Shown here: in pieces, positions 1-12,600 of the stretch
Layout of the letters: each line of letters starts with the position of its first letter
Position numbering within the stretch: position 1 is the first letter of the stretch
Assembly (NCBI GenBank): GCA_900088475.1
Contig: FLMG01001570.1
Span: 125,030-189,029, forward strand
DNA from: Hyphochytrium catenoides
Taxonomy: Eukaryota; Sar; Hyphochytriomycetes; Hyphochytriales; Hyphochytriaceae
DNA length: 64,000 nucleotides
Reading direction: 5' to 3'
The notes under the pieces: model-generated
Seen by the model: only the letters and a program-made list of their open reading frames with translations
Databases searched by the model: none
Told to the model about the DNA's origin: nothing
Position numbers and translations under genes: made by a program

Positions 1-31
1 TAAGTGAGTGACATCTTCCCCATTGTGACAG

Positions 32-3000
32 ATGAAGAATCTAGTTCTAGATTCCGATCGAGTGCAAGCCGCCATCGGGGAGGAGGCGAAAAGATTGGGT
101 GGCGATGGTGGTTTGGCCGCTGCAAGGGCACTCAAAATCTATAAAGCCATGGCGGCTGACATTCAATACCCGACAGCTAGAGCGCTAGCCTGGTCGCTGA
201 GAAAGGTCTTGTAACCATTTTGCTCTACGCTCTTAGCGCTTTGGACGCGATCTCTTGCCTTCTTTTCATTGTCGTGCTATTATCTTCTGCTGCCTTGCGG
301 TCTCCTTTTCATCACTGGATGACGTCGTTGACAGAACTTCTGGGCTCGTCCACCTCATGCAGATATGGCGAAAAATCTACGACGGTATAATTGTGGATGA
401 GCCGGGAATCAATCGGGTCAGACATCTGGCCAAGGACAAGAACCCCATTGTAAGTCAATACTCTCCCTTTATCGATAATCTCTCTAATAAGCCATCCTTG
501 CTTAAAGTCTAACACTCCGTTTAGCCCTCTTCTTGCCCGACTCCTTGCCTTGGATCAGTGCTATTGTCATTATGTGGTACTGATATCTGTTGTCGGGCAA
601 CTTGTGCTTCCTTCTCTGTCAGCACCCATCGCGGTCTCCACCACCTGCCTCCTTTGTCGAACTGTATTACTTAGAGTCTCAGTCACGAGATTGGTTTGGC
701 TAAGCTTAAACTTCTTTACTCTTTACCTCCCTTGCGGCAGGTCCTCATTCCAACCCACCGCTCCTACATCGACTTCCTCCTTCTCTCCTACATCTTCTTT
801 GCCTACAATCTACCCATCCCGTACATAGCAGCTGCGGAAGACTTTCAGAACCTGGGGAAGATGTCTCAACTTTTGCAAAGGGCAGGTGCTTTTTTCTTGA
901 AGAGAAGAAAGGAAGGAGAGGCTGAGAAAAGGCGAGATGAAGACTTGCTGTACTACGCTATATTTACAGAGTATACGCAGAGGCTTCTAATGGACGGACA
1001 GGCCGTCGAGTTTTTTATAGAGGGAACCCGAAGCAGAAGTGGAAAGCAGCTAAAGCCTCGCTTCGGTCTACTGAAGATAGTGATGGACGCGTTAGAGCGT
1101 GTGACCCTAGAGCGAGGGGATAGGAGCGCTGAAGCGATTGACGATGTGCACCTTGTCCCCATAACGATTGATTATGAGAGGCCTCTGGAAGTGTCCTTGC
1201 ACCAGAAAGAACTACTTGGTAGGCCACCTCTAGAAGTGCTATCCCCCTTCTTATAATCAATCATCTTCTCTCTTACCTTACAAACTCCACTACTTGCTGG
1301 TCGCTACAAGTTTTATCGTTCATTATCCCTCCTTGTATCTGAGCCAATCCCTAAAATCAACATAGGGGAGTCCAAGGTCCCCGAGTCCATAAGTTCTCTT
1401 CTTCGAGCTAGCCAAGTCCTCGGCTCTCAGTTCGGTTCAATTGCAGTCAGCTTTTCAAAACCCATCTCCCTCAGAAGTTTCCTGTCAGAGCAGAGCAATA
1501 AAGGTAAGAAAGTCAGGAAGATCGCTGGTTTCAGTGCTAGGCTCTTCCTTTCTTTTGCCGCCTTGTGCCTTTCGTTCTGAATGGGGCCTATGTCCTTATT
1601 TTCGCTGTGTGTTCTCTGCGGTAATTGTCCAGCTACCATGGTCAAACTTCTAACGCCCGAAAACCCACTGTCGTCAACCCTTTTTCGCAGGGAGTAGCCC
1701 CTCGACTCCCTCTCATTCGTCTTTGGTCAAGGCTAATGCTCCAGTGGAGCAGTTAGGCTACCTCCTGACAGAGCGCCTAATCTGCTCATCATCATGCATG
1801 GGCACGCATCTTGTGGCCGTACTTCTTCTGTTACATCGAAGTGGGATTAGCAAAGGGGAGCTAGTGGAACGAACGGATTGGCTACGAAGAGAAGTCGAGA
1901 GACGAGGAGGAACTGTCCACTGCGCACAAGGGATGAACAAGAAGGCTGTCGTCGATAGGTAACGCGTCCTGTATAGCTCTACTTCTACTTCCGAACGATT
2001 CCATCTCATGGGTTTGATGTAAGCCCACTTGTCGCTGCCGTCTAGCCCTGGGCGCTGCCGGGAGTTAGAGTTAAATCGCTATCTTCTGTTTCCCGTACTA
2101 ATCCCTTCTTCGTAGGGCAGTGCGGCTTCTAGGGACATTGGTTGTGCAACGTCGGAAAGACTACTTTGAGCCGAACGTCGCTGAAAGGGAGAACTATGAG
2201 AATCTTATGGGCCTAGGTTATTATAGGAACAAGGTATCGTTCTGATAGCTATCACGCTATCAGTGGTCCTATCGTCCTGCTCACCTTCTTTGGAATGATG
2301 CCTCCCAGCTTACGTTCTCCATATAGATATTCCACAAATATCTTCCACTGACTGAATCGCTCTCTATTTATAGATACTTCACCTGTTCGACATTGAGGGT
2401 ATTGTGGCCTGCGCCTTCTACTCGTTAACATCAAGGCAGAAGTCAATATCAACCGCGACAACCAGAGGACATGACGTGGAGATGAAATTAGCTGGAGGAA
2501 TTAAGGAGGACAGAGTTGAGGATGCTGTGTCAGCGGAGGTGCTCAAGTCGGAGGCATCATTCCTTCTGGTGAGCATTTAGGGTCGTAATTACGTCTCTTC
2601 CTTACTCTCATCTGTTTTTGCTTCTCCAACACGCATTCTCATTGCTCATCACTGGAGTATCCATCGTCCCCGAATGTCCGAAGAGCATTATCTTGCGGTT
2701 CTTGTTCTTACTGACGTTTCCTGCAGTCTGTCCTGCAGCCCGAGTTTGCCAGTCGCTTTGACCGGTTACCTTCGGTTATAGATGGAGCTCTAGAGCGTAT
2801 TATCAAGCATGGCATCCTTGAGATGAGGGAGCATGGATGCTTAAGGGTCGAAAGAAAAGGGGAACGAATGTTCTCAATGCTGTGTGGACTGATGTGGCCC
2901 TTCGTTGACAGGTAATAGACCTTTCTTCAGATCACTATCCAGCGATCATCAGTCCGGTCAAATGTTGGACTTTCTTCTTCTCTGTTATTGGCTTCTCGCG

Positions 3001-3832
3001 GGTGTTACGCCATATCTCCAATGCTCTACCCATAATTCCTATGCCTGGTTGGCCTTACATTTTACGAACTCCAGCTACCGTTTTCAGCTCCCTGATAGTA
3101 TTTGTGACCTAACAACGTCACGTTCCGCAGCTACTGGGTCAGTATCGTCAGCTTACTGGCATTGCAGCAGCAAAGAGGGATGGCCGAGTCAGCCCTTTTG
3201 CACCGCATGCAATGGTTGGCAGAGACCATGTACCACGAGCGTGTCATCGTGCACTACGAGAGCTGTTCTGCAGAGACCCTCAGGAATGCGTTGAGCTTCT
3301 TAGAGGTAAGTTCGTGAGGGCCTTTAAGCGGTCGAAAGGCTGGTAGAGACTTGAAGGTCAGTCGGTAAACGACTTTGCTCGTATTCATGTCCTCTTGCCA
3401 TTGGACAGCAATGGGGCGTTGTAATGCGGCGCTGGGATGTGGACGAGGCGGGTAACGATATACCTGGTACTAAGCCAGGGAACACTGTGATGCTCTTCCT
3501 CAGTCAAGAGTTTGAGGATGTAAGTGAACGAATAGTACGCCATCGCCAGATCCCCCATCTTCTCACATCTTTTCGTCCTTGGTTTGAGCCTCCTCTTGTG
3601 TTTGACGCTACTGCTAAGTCCTCTTTTACTACCTAGTTTCCTCTGTGCGACTTTCTGTCAGCACTTGATATTTATCTTCCCCTCTCCGCATACGTTTGTC
3701 TAGGCTGAGAAGATCTCGTCGCTGGCAGATAAGGTGGGCCAGTTCCGCAAGCTGCCACCCACCTTCAGCTCTCCTCCTGCCACTCTTGCGACAAAGCTTG
3801 TTACCCAGTTCCCGATCCTTGCCAAGCTCTAA
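32..3832 (+). CDS. GNPAT: Peroxisomal dihydroxyacetone-phosphate acyltransferase (GNPAT-like), 11 exons, 5' end possibly incomplete
   Basis: Acylates dihydroxyacetone phosphate (or glycerol-3-phosphate), the first step of ether-lipid synthesis in peroxisomes. Exons read as 32-205, 363-449, 741-1218, 1366-1503, 1691-1958, 2116-2233, 2374-2568, 2727-2911, 3131-3305, 3409-3519 and 3704-3832. All phases agree and give 685 residues. Acyltransferase block I is HRSYID (H-x4-D, residues 93-98), block II GAFFLKRR, block III FIEGTRSRSGK, followed by VPITIDY; this order and wording follow animal GNPAT. The protein ends AKL, a type-1 peroxisomal targeting tripeptide, as I recall for human GNPAT. The ATG at 32 follows directly on an AG that could be a splice acceptor, and the catalytic His lies about 70 residues closer to the N-terminus than in the human protein, so upstream exons may lie outside the window. 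PlsB-type GPAT is the alternative, but the C-terminus favours GNPAT. Confidence 0.9.
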
Positions 3833-4097
3833 TGTATAAAGTTTAAAGTCAGATGCTCCCTTCCAATCTGTCAGATGCTCTCTCTGCCTTCTCTTCGAGG
3901 CCTTGTAACAGATAGAGTGTCCGTCATAAGATGGGCTAACGTTAAGTCGCTATAAAATGTTCTAGTATTACCTATGGCTTACCCTAAGCCATACATAATA
4001 TATAGAGAATAACGTGGCAGAAGTGGAGGAAAAACGGACAAAGCCAATCTTCTCTGTGTTGAAAAGATCTGAGTTCTTTTCTTCGAAGAGTGAGCTC

Positions 4098-4156
4098 TTT
4101 CCCTCTCTCTCTCTCTCTCTCTCTGTCTTTTGCTCTCTCTCTCTCTCTCTCTCTCT
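4098..4156 (+). repeat. (CT)n microsatellite upstream of the TMF-like gene
   Basis: Two blocks of alternating C and T, broken by a short GTCTTTTG, lie about 320 nt before the TMF-like start codon. The plus strand, which is the coding strand of that gene, carries the pyrimidines. The tract could belong to the promoter or 5' leader. It also creates spurious Ser/Leu and Arg/Glu reading frames on both strands. Confidence 0.9.
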
Positions 4157-4470
4157 TGATGCATCGTCTCTGTCTCTCCCATTGTTCTCCTCCTGCCATG
4201 ACGCCGCTGACATTTCCTTCGTCTCTCTTCCCCTTGGCATCATAGCGATCTCCCGCTGCTGGTTGGTCGGTGAAACTCATCGTTTGTTTGTCGAGAAGAC
4301 TAAGAGGCAAGCGTCCGCAGTGAGAGATGACAGAGAGAGTAGACTTCACATGGGTTCCTTATCGATGTTAGCTCTTCTTAGCACAGTGCTGTGTCGGATA
4401 AGAAGAGGAGGAGGCTAGTCTGCCAAGGGCGACCACTGGACCAGCAGGACGGGGGGAGAAGGGCGCAAGC

Positions 4471-7400
4471 ATGTGGAAGGAATGGGGAAAGGGGCTGGAG
4501 TTCCTCAAAGAGGGCGTAGAGCACATCAACAAGATCAAGGATGAGTATGAGAAGCAGCTCAACGAAGCAGTCGGTGTAAAGCCGTCTCTTCCCTCCTCCA
4601 TGTCCTCTTCGTCTATCGCTTCCGCTGCCTCCCTCAGCGCTGCTACTTCAACAAGCTCTAAGCTTACTGGAGCAGATCTCCTAGCTGCTGTCCCTGCTCA
4701 GGGGCTTCAGGATGCTGAACGAAGGGCAAAGAAGGAAGAGAAAGCAGCGGAAAAGGAGGCGCTGAATGTCGGTGGCAGTGATCGAGATGGAGAGGAACAG
4801 AAGAGAGACCCAAGCCTCAGAGAGGCACAGTCTGAAGGAAGTGGATGGGGAGACCTTGACTTTCCGGAGGATGAAGGCGAAGCTGCTTCCTCCTTCAAAA
4901 AGGGCGAGCAAGGCACCGCAGGAGATAACTCGACAGACCTCGCCCTTTCTCGGCTTCCTACGACTGTCTCTCCTCCAAATCAAGCTAATGAAAGCAGAGA
5001 CAGTCCGCTAAACGGGGAAGGGAAGGAAGAGTCAGGCCAAGAAGCAAGAGACGAAGCTGCGAAGCCCAAAGATGCCAAGACAGCGGTACAACCGCGCAGA
5101 ATAGATGACCAGAGCGAGGGAGCTAGGGGAAGGCGAGACGACATCGTGACTGAGGAAGGTATACCAAGCACGGAAGCGGTGACCCAGGTCTGAGGCTTTC
5201 CTTGTAAGCGTCAGTCTACAAATCTCTAACTCGTACTCCGTACGTTATCTCCATGGTATGGGCATCTCTGCATTCAACAGCTTACGGATGTTCAGGCAGA
5301 GGGCGGAGGCAGGCCGGGGCCTGAGGCCACGATATCTAAAGACCTGGCGCCAGGTGTCGACTTACCCTCACAGACTATGATAGATAAACGGAAAGAGCAA
5401 AGAACAGGGCAAAGAGCAGGACCGACAGAGCCACTAAGCCGCGATCCGCAAGAAAGCAGGCCCCCAAAAGAGGAAGTGAAGCAGGAACTGCCATCAGTTC
5501 CCACACATTTGGTCCAGAGTCGGACTGAGAATGCAGCTGAAGCGCGACAGAGGTATCGGAAGGCTATTAAGGCACATAAAGTCGACAGCTGCCCTCCTTC
5601 TATTTCTTCCTCTGCTTGCTGCCGTCACAAAGATACAAAAGAAGAATTAACCTTGTCCAACTCCATCACCGTCGGGCTTCCTTACACCTTGTCTTCATTA
5701 CTAGGGTCCTTCAGGGCATCAGCAGGGTGAGTTCCCGGCTCAACAATGAAGCAGAGGGCAACGCCACCAAGGTGAGCTTTCGTGCTTATAAAGTGGACAG
5801 TAGGGACAGACTTGGGAAGATGCTCACACCTCTCCACGTAACAGATTACTGCCATACAGCTTTTCCGAAGACAGTTAAAGAGAGCTGAAGAAAGCAGAGA
5901 TGTCAATGCACTTATGGACTGTGCTGGCGCTATGCTGGCGGCCCTCGAGGAGCATGATCCTGGTATGCGCTAGGTCTCTTTGTGAACAAATTCTCCGCCA
6001 TTCTGCCCGTTCCTCCTCCTTCTGTGTGAAATGCGCTGAAATCCTCCGTCATTTTTATAGAACAACAAGCCAGTTATCACGCGGATCTAGCAGCGCTGAA
6101 GGAAGCTTTAGAAAAGCTAGGACAAGAAGACAACGACGACAATGCATCTTCTTCTCTCCTGCTAAGGGAAGTGGAAAGATGGCAGTCGGCGCATCGCTCG
6201 CTGCAGGATGTGCTGAGACAGAGGGAAAGGCAACTGGAATCTGCTTCAGCGGCACTAGCAGAGATGAATCTAAAGGTGGGTTTGAAGGCCAGCCCTGCCC
6301 TTTCCCAAGCTTCCTGCACTCTCTGCATAGTATCCGTGATGCTAAATGATACGAAGCAGGTTGAGAAGAGTGCTGAGGCAGAGCAACAAGCGAGAAACGA
6401 CGTTGCTTCTTTGCGGCTACAACTGCTTCAAGCCCAACAGAGGATAGTAGACATGGAGAAAGAGAAGGCGATAGGGTCCAATGCAACTGGATCTTTACAG
6501 CAGCTCCTACTAGTGCTCCAGGAGGAAAATGATGACAAAGAAAGAAAGATCAATGCACTCCTCAACGAGGGACAAGAGTGGTCCAAAAAAAGCTTCAAAC
6601 TGGAGCAAACAGTGAAGGAAATGAGAAATCTTCTAGCCGATAATGAGAGAGAGCTGGCGGACTTGAGGTGATTCATCAATTGCTTGTCTTTTCTTTTGGC
6701 GTATAATCGTTTTGTGCCATGTGATTGTCGTTCAGTTCGTCTACTCCGATAGTCGCTACGACGAGCTCTCCACAGCCCTGTCTTCTGAGCTTTCCCACTC
6801 TTCCAAGTCATCTCTTCTGACCGTTTAGTCCATAGGACGAAGCTGCAGAGCTCCTCACAAACGGTGGAGGATCTGAAGGCGAGGCTACAGACTGCCATGG
6901 ATGAGCGGAAGGCGGCGGAGAAGGCGGCCAAGAACTCCCAGGCTGCTAGTGATGCAGCGCATAAAAAGCTGATAGCTAAGAGTGCAGAAAACGATAAAAG
7001 CACTGAAAAGGTGCGAAGGCAGAGAATCTATGAACTTTTAGGTTTCAGCTCCAAGTGTTGTGCACAGTCATATGCCCTTTCATTATCTTCGCGCTATGTG
7101 ACCGCGCCTCGCCGCCGGCAGCCAATTTGTTAACCGGGATACATTTCTAAGCTATGAATGTTGTCATTAGTGCAAGGAGCTTCAAGAGACCCTTGACAGA
7201 TCCTACAAAGAGATAGCTCGGCTTGAGGCGGAGGCGAAGGTCCTACAAAGCAGTGCGGCAGAAAGCAGACGGAAAGGAGAAAGAGAAAGAGAGGATGCGC
7301 AAGCACTTGCTAAAGCACAGGAAGGTTGGGACGCTGAGAAGATGGCTCTAGAGTCTACGATAAAACAACTGCAGTTTGCCCTCTCTAGGTACTCTCAACC

Positions 7401-10072
7401 GTCTCATGTATCGACACCGTATCTCAAGTTGCAACTTCATTCTTGCTTAACTCTTTTAAATTGCCAATCACAGACATTGGCCAACCACCCAGGTTGCTGA
7501 TGCAAGTTCAAGCTATTCTGCTTATATTATGCGCTCTTCCTTTCCTTTTCTCAGTCAAACAGCTCCTCACAGAGTACACTTTCTATCTGTAGATCTCAGG
7601 CTGATTTCCAGCTAAGAGAAGAAGGACTTCGTGGGGAGATCCAGGACATGAAGAGGCGATGGGAAGAAGCAATAAGAAGGTAAGCTGAGGAACTGTACTG
7701 CAGAGAGGTAGTTCTCTATATATTGTTGGATCATTAGGGTTTCGAAATGCTCATAAAACTCGGGCTCTCTTCATCCACAGAAATGACGACTCTGGCCAGG
7801 CTGTGACTGAAGCCACAGCTCCACTTCTCAGGCAGATTGCCGCACTTCAAGCTGAGAGTCAGGCCAGGACTGCCTCCTGGATGTCTTCAGAGGAGAGTTG
7901 GCTTTCACGGCTTAGGGCGGCTGAGGTAAGGACGCGAACCCGTCAGAGAGGGAAGGTGTGGCTTGAAGACGACAGGAAATCGGGCCTTGAAAAGTAGATT
8001 AGAGGGAACGACAGTAAGGGGATGAGGAGCTAGCTTCCTGGCAACTAGTCGTAAGACTATAAAGACAAGCAGTGACCCGGGATTGATGCGCAGGGCTCTC
8101 TTTTGGCTGCTGAAGAACAGAAGCGGAGTGCGGAGGAGGAGCGCTCAAAGCTGGCCAATATAGTTGCCAAGCAGGAAGGCGATCTTTCTTCGCTGAGGTA
8201 GGATGAAGCAACTATAGGACGTCATCTTCAGCCTTACATCCCAAAACTTGAGGACTGTCTTCTTCAAATATGGCTTCAAACCTTTCCGCGCTTAGCTGCG
8301 CGCTTCTATTTGCCGCCATTCATTTCTCTTTCGTCTCCCTCCTTCTATCCCAATGCTGTTCGCATTCTAGTGTAGGGCGCTTCCCGCCCTCTGTCGAGTG
8401 GATGTCTTACTTTGGCTTGACAGGTCTCAGCTTTCCCATCTCAACGAGCAGGCTTCATCCTGGAGAAGTCACCAGCAGGAGCTCGAGCAACGTCAGATGG
8501 AGCTTCAGGAGCTTGTGCACAACCTCCAGAACAGTCAACGAGAAGTCTCCAAAGTAAGAGTTGGAGAGCTAATCAAGATGTTGGTTCCATGAGTCGTTTA
8601 ACTTGAGTCGATTCTGGTCTGTCATGACTCTCGCTGCTCTCCCTGATCCTCGTTGTCTAAGGTGTGGTGACACACTCACGTGTGCTGCTTGCTCATGGTT
8701 CTTGCTCGAGCCTAACCCTGTATATCTTGCTTCTCGTCCCTTGTCCCTCTCTCACATTGGCAGGAGAAGCGCTTGTTAGAGCTACAGTATCACAATGCAA
8801 AGCAAGAGTTGGATGATCGACAACGCTCTTTAATGGCTGAGCTGGAGGCTGCTAAGGAGAGAGAACTCCACCTTAACTCGAAGATCGCTGCATTGGAGGC
8901 CAGGTCTACTACTCAGGTCTGGTCCTCCTCAAACCCGACACCCTGTGGATAGAGCCTATTGTTCCTGTACCATTTAGGCTTTCAGTCAGTAACTCTTCTT
9001 CCCAGTTCTTTCTCCTTTATACATTGAGCTCTGAGAATCACGTAACATACCTCAATCTACTTCTGCATTCCTTTCAGTCATCAGCGATCCTTGCCGCACC
9101 GGAGCCGCAGCCGTCGGGGGTGTATCCTCCCTCACAGACCCAGACAGGGATACTCCAGGCAACCCTTCTGGGGTCTGACGCGTTTAACAATGCATCCTTT
9201 GGGACAGGGACAATAGGCAATGTTCTCGCGACAGGACAGGTAGATGGAACGCTGACTGATGTCCACAGACTGCAGCAAAAGCTCAACTCCAAGGAAACGG
9301 AGCTTGCGTCAGCGAACGTAGGCTCTTCAAGTCACTACTTCTTCCTACAGTTCCTCGTTTATATAAATGTCTTCTTGATGGAAGCTCTTACGTCGTCATA
9401 CTCCTTCCTATGTCACTTTGGGCTTGCCGATATGCAATGTACGGACCTTTGACTGTTAGAATGAATTCCTGCCCCCTTGACCTGTCTGTTGTCCTTCTCT
9501 TATGGCAGCGAAGCTACTAACCTCCCTACCACCACATCAGGTCAAAGTGCAAGAACTCCAGAGATCCTACTCAGACCTAGCGACAGAGGTCGTGCGGCTG
9601 ACTCAGCGGAATACAGAGCTAGAGGAGGCGTGTCATAGGGCAGAGCAGTGGCAGGAAGACTACCGCGAGGTGTCAAAGCGCCATGATATCCTACTGGAAC
9701 TTCTTGGGGAGAGGGATGAACAGCTAGAGGAACTACAGGAAGAGTTTAAGGAAGTGAAGGTAAGGGCAGTCGTGATTTGCCCGTAGCCGGAGCCTGCTCA
9801 CAGTCTTCCGGATGCTCTGATCTCTTTGGCAAGTGGCCCTCACGGCAATCTCTGCCTTCCTATTGTATGGCGCCTCTCGCTGTTGCAGACTGGTTGTCTG
9901 CCGGTGCTATCATCTGGCGTGCTGTCATGTCCTTTTCTATCCCTCCTGTTAGTAGAGATGACTTTGTTCGTGTTTGTTCCCGCCATGTCCTGGCCTTGCT
10001 CGTTTAGTCTGATCTGTGTCGTTCTAACAGGAGATGTATAAGAGACAGATTGACGAACTTCTGAAGCGATGA
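4471..10072 (+). CDS. TMF1: TMF1/golgin-type Golgi coiled-coil protein, 16 exons
   Basis: Golgi-associated coiled-coil tether related to TATA element modulatory factor (TMF/ARA160), a Rab6-binding golgin in animals. Exons: 4471-5187, 5281-5580, 5715-5771, 5845-5962, 6061-6275, 6360-6667, 6836-7010, 7171-7388, 7593-7679, 7781-7925, 8094-8197, 8424-8553, 8764-8916, 9078-9317, 9541-9759 and 10031-10072. They sum to 3,228 nt, in phase, giving 1,075 residues. The N-terminus (MWKEWGKGLEFLKEG) is followed by an acidic, Ser-rich low-complexity segment and then near-continuous coiled coil. Family hallmarks are LRGEIQDMK, the PLLRQIAALQAE-x-SW segment and the C-terminal VKEMYKRQIDELL, which matches the TMF TATA-binding/Rab-binding domain end. 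The donors after 5187 (gtctga) and 5580 (gtcgac) are weak, so those junctions are the least certain. The orthologue call rests mainly on the C-terminal half. Confidence 0.85.
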
Positions 10073-10382
10073 GCCTGAAAGGAAGCCTTCCCTTAGCCCA
10101 CGTGGACTGTCGCTCTAAGTATTTATGGATGTAATTAATGCCGATAGAAGATGTGGACCTATCTGACGGGCTGCATAGTACTCATCTCAAATGAGCCTCT
10201 TCCAAGACCTCAAGGTGGTTGGCCGTGCCCTCATATGATCGGCTGAGGCAGGGTTCCCTGTCCAGGGCATATATCATCTTCTAGTTCTTCAAATTGCTAT
10301 GGAAGGGTGTCTGTACATTGATTATTTATCAATCTAAGTCTGTCTACATCCTAATACACCTACAGATCTGAACTTTATTTCC
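10073..10382. other. Intergenic spacer between the TMF-like gene and the small plus-strand gene
   Basis: About 310 nt between the TMF-like stop codon and the next plausible start. I see no ORF, repeat or RNA-like structure. It should hold the 3' end of the upstream transcript and any promoter of the small gene. Confidence 0.5.
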
Positions 10383-10693
10383 ATGGCTCCGCCCCGAGAC
10401 AGAGAGAGAGCAGAGGAGGTGTCTCCTCCATTCCCCTTCAATAAACTTAAGGTCGGAGCCAGTAGAGGGCTGCCAGATCAAACCATCGCTGCAGTGCGGG
10501 TGAGTGTACAGCTATACAGAAGGCACTGCAGGCTTACATCTACAAGGCTACTTACTATGTATAAAATGTACAGGTGGAATACAGCTGCGGCTCGCTCCTA
10601 CAACGCTGGCTTAGAGCCGCCCGGAGCATTTATGACTCTTCATCTATGCCACAGCGGTCCAAAAAGGACATGATAATGGGCAAAAAGCCGTAG
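10383..10693 (+). CDS. Possible small two-exon protein (78 aa), antisense-overlapping the next gene
   Basis: Exon 1 (10383-10499) encodes a Pro/Arg-rich start, MAPPRDRERAEEV, and ends at a perfect gtgagtgt donor in phase 0. Exon 2 (10574-10693), after a cag acceptor, continues in frame through LLQRWLRAARSIYD to a TAG, giving 78 residues and a 74-nt intron. No signal peptide or membrane segment is visible and I do not recognise a family. The last ~60 nt lie antisense to the terminal coding exon of the minus-strand gene, so the two genes would converge with overlapping coding ends. The support is the clean ATG, the consensus donor and the open frame after splicing. Chance remains a real alternative. 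Confidence 0.4.
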
Positions 10694-11834
10694 TAGTCCT
10701 TTGTTGGTCGGTTCCTCGGGCCTTTGAGATAGTGCTTCCAGTGATTTAGGCACTGCTCGGCGTACTCCTCGTCGGCCTCCTCCAGCTGGCGATATAGGTC
10801 GGCGAACAGAGGGAATATGTTCACCAGCAGCCGGATCTCTCCCTCTTCGGGGTCACAGCACTCAATGACCTCCATCATCTCGCATACCAAGTCGCCGGCA
10901 ACCCTTTCCAAGCCTACACGATATGACATCAGTAGGGAGTTGTGGTCATCACCGGTCCAAACCGCTTACCTAGGAGAGCATCTTTCTTGAACTTCTTTTC
11001 CGCATACTTTTGAGGTGAGTACTTGGCTTCATAGACACTCTGCTTCGGTAGCCCGGCCTCTTTAACCTGAAGTAACAAACGGTAATGAATGAGCCTACTT
11101 TCTAGACCAAGCACCTTTGACGGTCGCCTTACCAAGAAGTCCAGCTTCTTGAGGTCGCTGTCACTGAACTCTATCCGAGTTTCTGGCTCCGTAAAATCTC
11201 CAGTATGTAGAAAGTAATCCACAAGGGACTCGACGTTGTACACTACCGCGGTGCCGTTGCTTCTTGTGAACGTGAACTACACAGCCAGAAGGGAATGAGC
11301 CTACCAGGCCTGTTCATTGCCTGCTATCCCGCAACAGCAGACTACATACCGTTACATCGGTCAACTCTGTCAGCATGATGGGATCAAGCTCATTGAGCTT
11401 TTGTTGGGTGCAGTTTCGTTTTTCCATAGTCCCTCCACTGCGGGGTATGTTAATCTTCTCAGCTGGTGATGCCTCAGGATCTGTTTGCAACCATGAACAA
11501 AAAGTGAGGCGAGGAAACTTGCGCATGTTCCAAGCTCCTCTCCCTACCAGTTTGGTCGCATCTCTTCCTCTTCAGAGGTAGGATCTCAGTATGGGACTGC
11601 AGTGCTTCTGTGCTCATGCCTTCTGCCTCACCCGTCACCACTGGTAGCCGTGTAGCTTGTGGTTCCTGTCGAACTGGTCTTTGTTGTTCCCTACGCCTAC
11701 GTCTCGCGTGCCTACGTCTACGCCGTTTAAGGATCCGCCGGTACCGGACCAAGTCGTAATCCTTCTCTAACTTTCGATATAACTCTTCCTTTGAGTAGTG
11801 CTCTACGTCTGTAAGGCCGAGATCGATCGCCCAA
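10630..11834 (-). CDS. Basic protein with U-box-like domain, 5' end unresolved
   Basis: Five minus-strand exons join in phase: 11834-11548, 11480-11350, 11276-11133, 11066-10970 and 10913-10630, ending DRCGIDEES-stop. The first resolved exon carries a strongly basic run, KRRRRRHARRRRREQ, resembling a bipartite nuclear signal. Next comes a segment opening ELDPIMLTELTD and continuing NGTAVVYNVESLVDYFL and GDFTEPETRIEF. Its order (DPI..., hydrophobic strand, N-G..., helix, -DP/-EP-T) resembles a U-box/RING-like E3 fold without metal ligands; this is inference from pattern. A helical C-terminal segment rich in Glu and Leu follows. The first exon opens at a splice acceptor, so at least one upstream exon is missing. 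Nuclear location and ubiquitin-ligase function are unproven. Confidence 0.65.
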
Positions 11835-12600
11835 CTAACAAGAATGACAGTTAATATTGGGCTTCTAAACAGCCTTACACCACAACAGCTCTTCAAGAAG
11901 AAGGCGTGAAGGAGGTGATAAGGCAGCTACCGATCGGGATATGAATCACCTACGAACCTTCTTAATGACGCTAAGGATGGGGAGGAACGTGTTCGCATAG
12001 CTGATAGTCACCTACTTCCTTCAGAACCAATGTCGCCGGGACAAAACCACGCCACGGTGAGCAGCACCTTGTCACTCTAACCACGACGGGAAGATCTTGG
12101 CTTCCAGGGACCAATTTTGGCTGAACACTGTTGGAAGATAGTCAAGCACCTTCCGCAACAAAACCCAATCCACAAAAGATGCGGAATAGGAAGCACCGCT
12201 GTTGCTGAGCCAGAAGAATCTTTCCAGCAAGGCTGATGGCCCGTCAAAGCGCTGTAGCGGCGCTATCCTAACGCTCTCAGCGGAGGCGGAAACGGTGGTT
12301 AAAGAGGGCAAACTGAAGAATGATGACGACCAAGGTCTTTGCTCGAGGAAACCAGGCCAGAAGGGAAAGGCAGGGGAAGCCAGACCCCCATAGAAGTTCT
12401 ACTTCCTGCTCTGTTCTTCTTCCTCTCTTCAGCTTCCTCGTCTTCATCTCACTGACTAGCCAGCTCTTGTCCTTGGGCCCCCCAGCCTCTGTCTCTTCTT
12501 CTCCTTCACTCTCTCGCTTGTTGCTGTCCTTTCTCTCTTCCCCTATCTCTAGAGCTCCTCTGTCTCCATCTTCAACCTCGTATCGCTCTAGGGCTGTCAT
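11835..12600 (-). other. Probable 5' exons of the U-box-like gene, not resolved
   Basis: On the minus strand a reading frame at 12311-12072 ends LEAKIFPSWLE and contains aromatic-rich sequence such as SFVDWVLLRKVLDYLP, which looks coding. A second short stretch near 12060-11960 reads GFVPATLVLKEVGDYQ. Both lie directly upstream of the first resolved exon of the U-box-like gene and could be its N-terminus, but I could not connect them by convincing splice sites. The plus-strand frames over 12320-12748 are Ser/Pro/Leu shadows of low-complexity sequence. Confidence 0.35.

Noticed and set aside
3968-4418. Overlapping frames on both strands rich in Ser/Leu or Arg/Glu
   Set aside because: They are translations of the CT/GA microsatellite and end outside any splice-supported exon; the TMF-like gene starts downstream at 4471.
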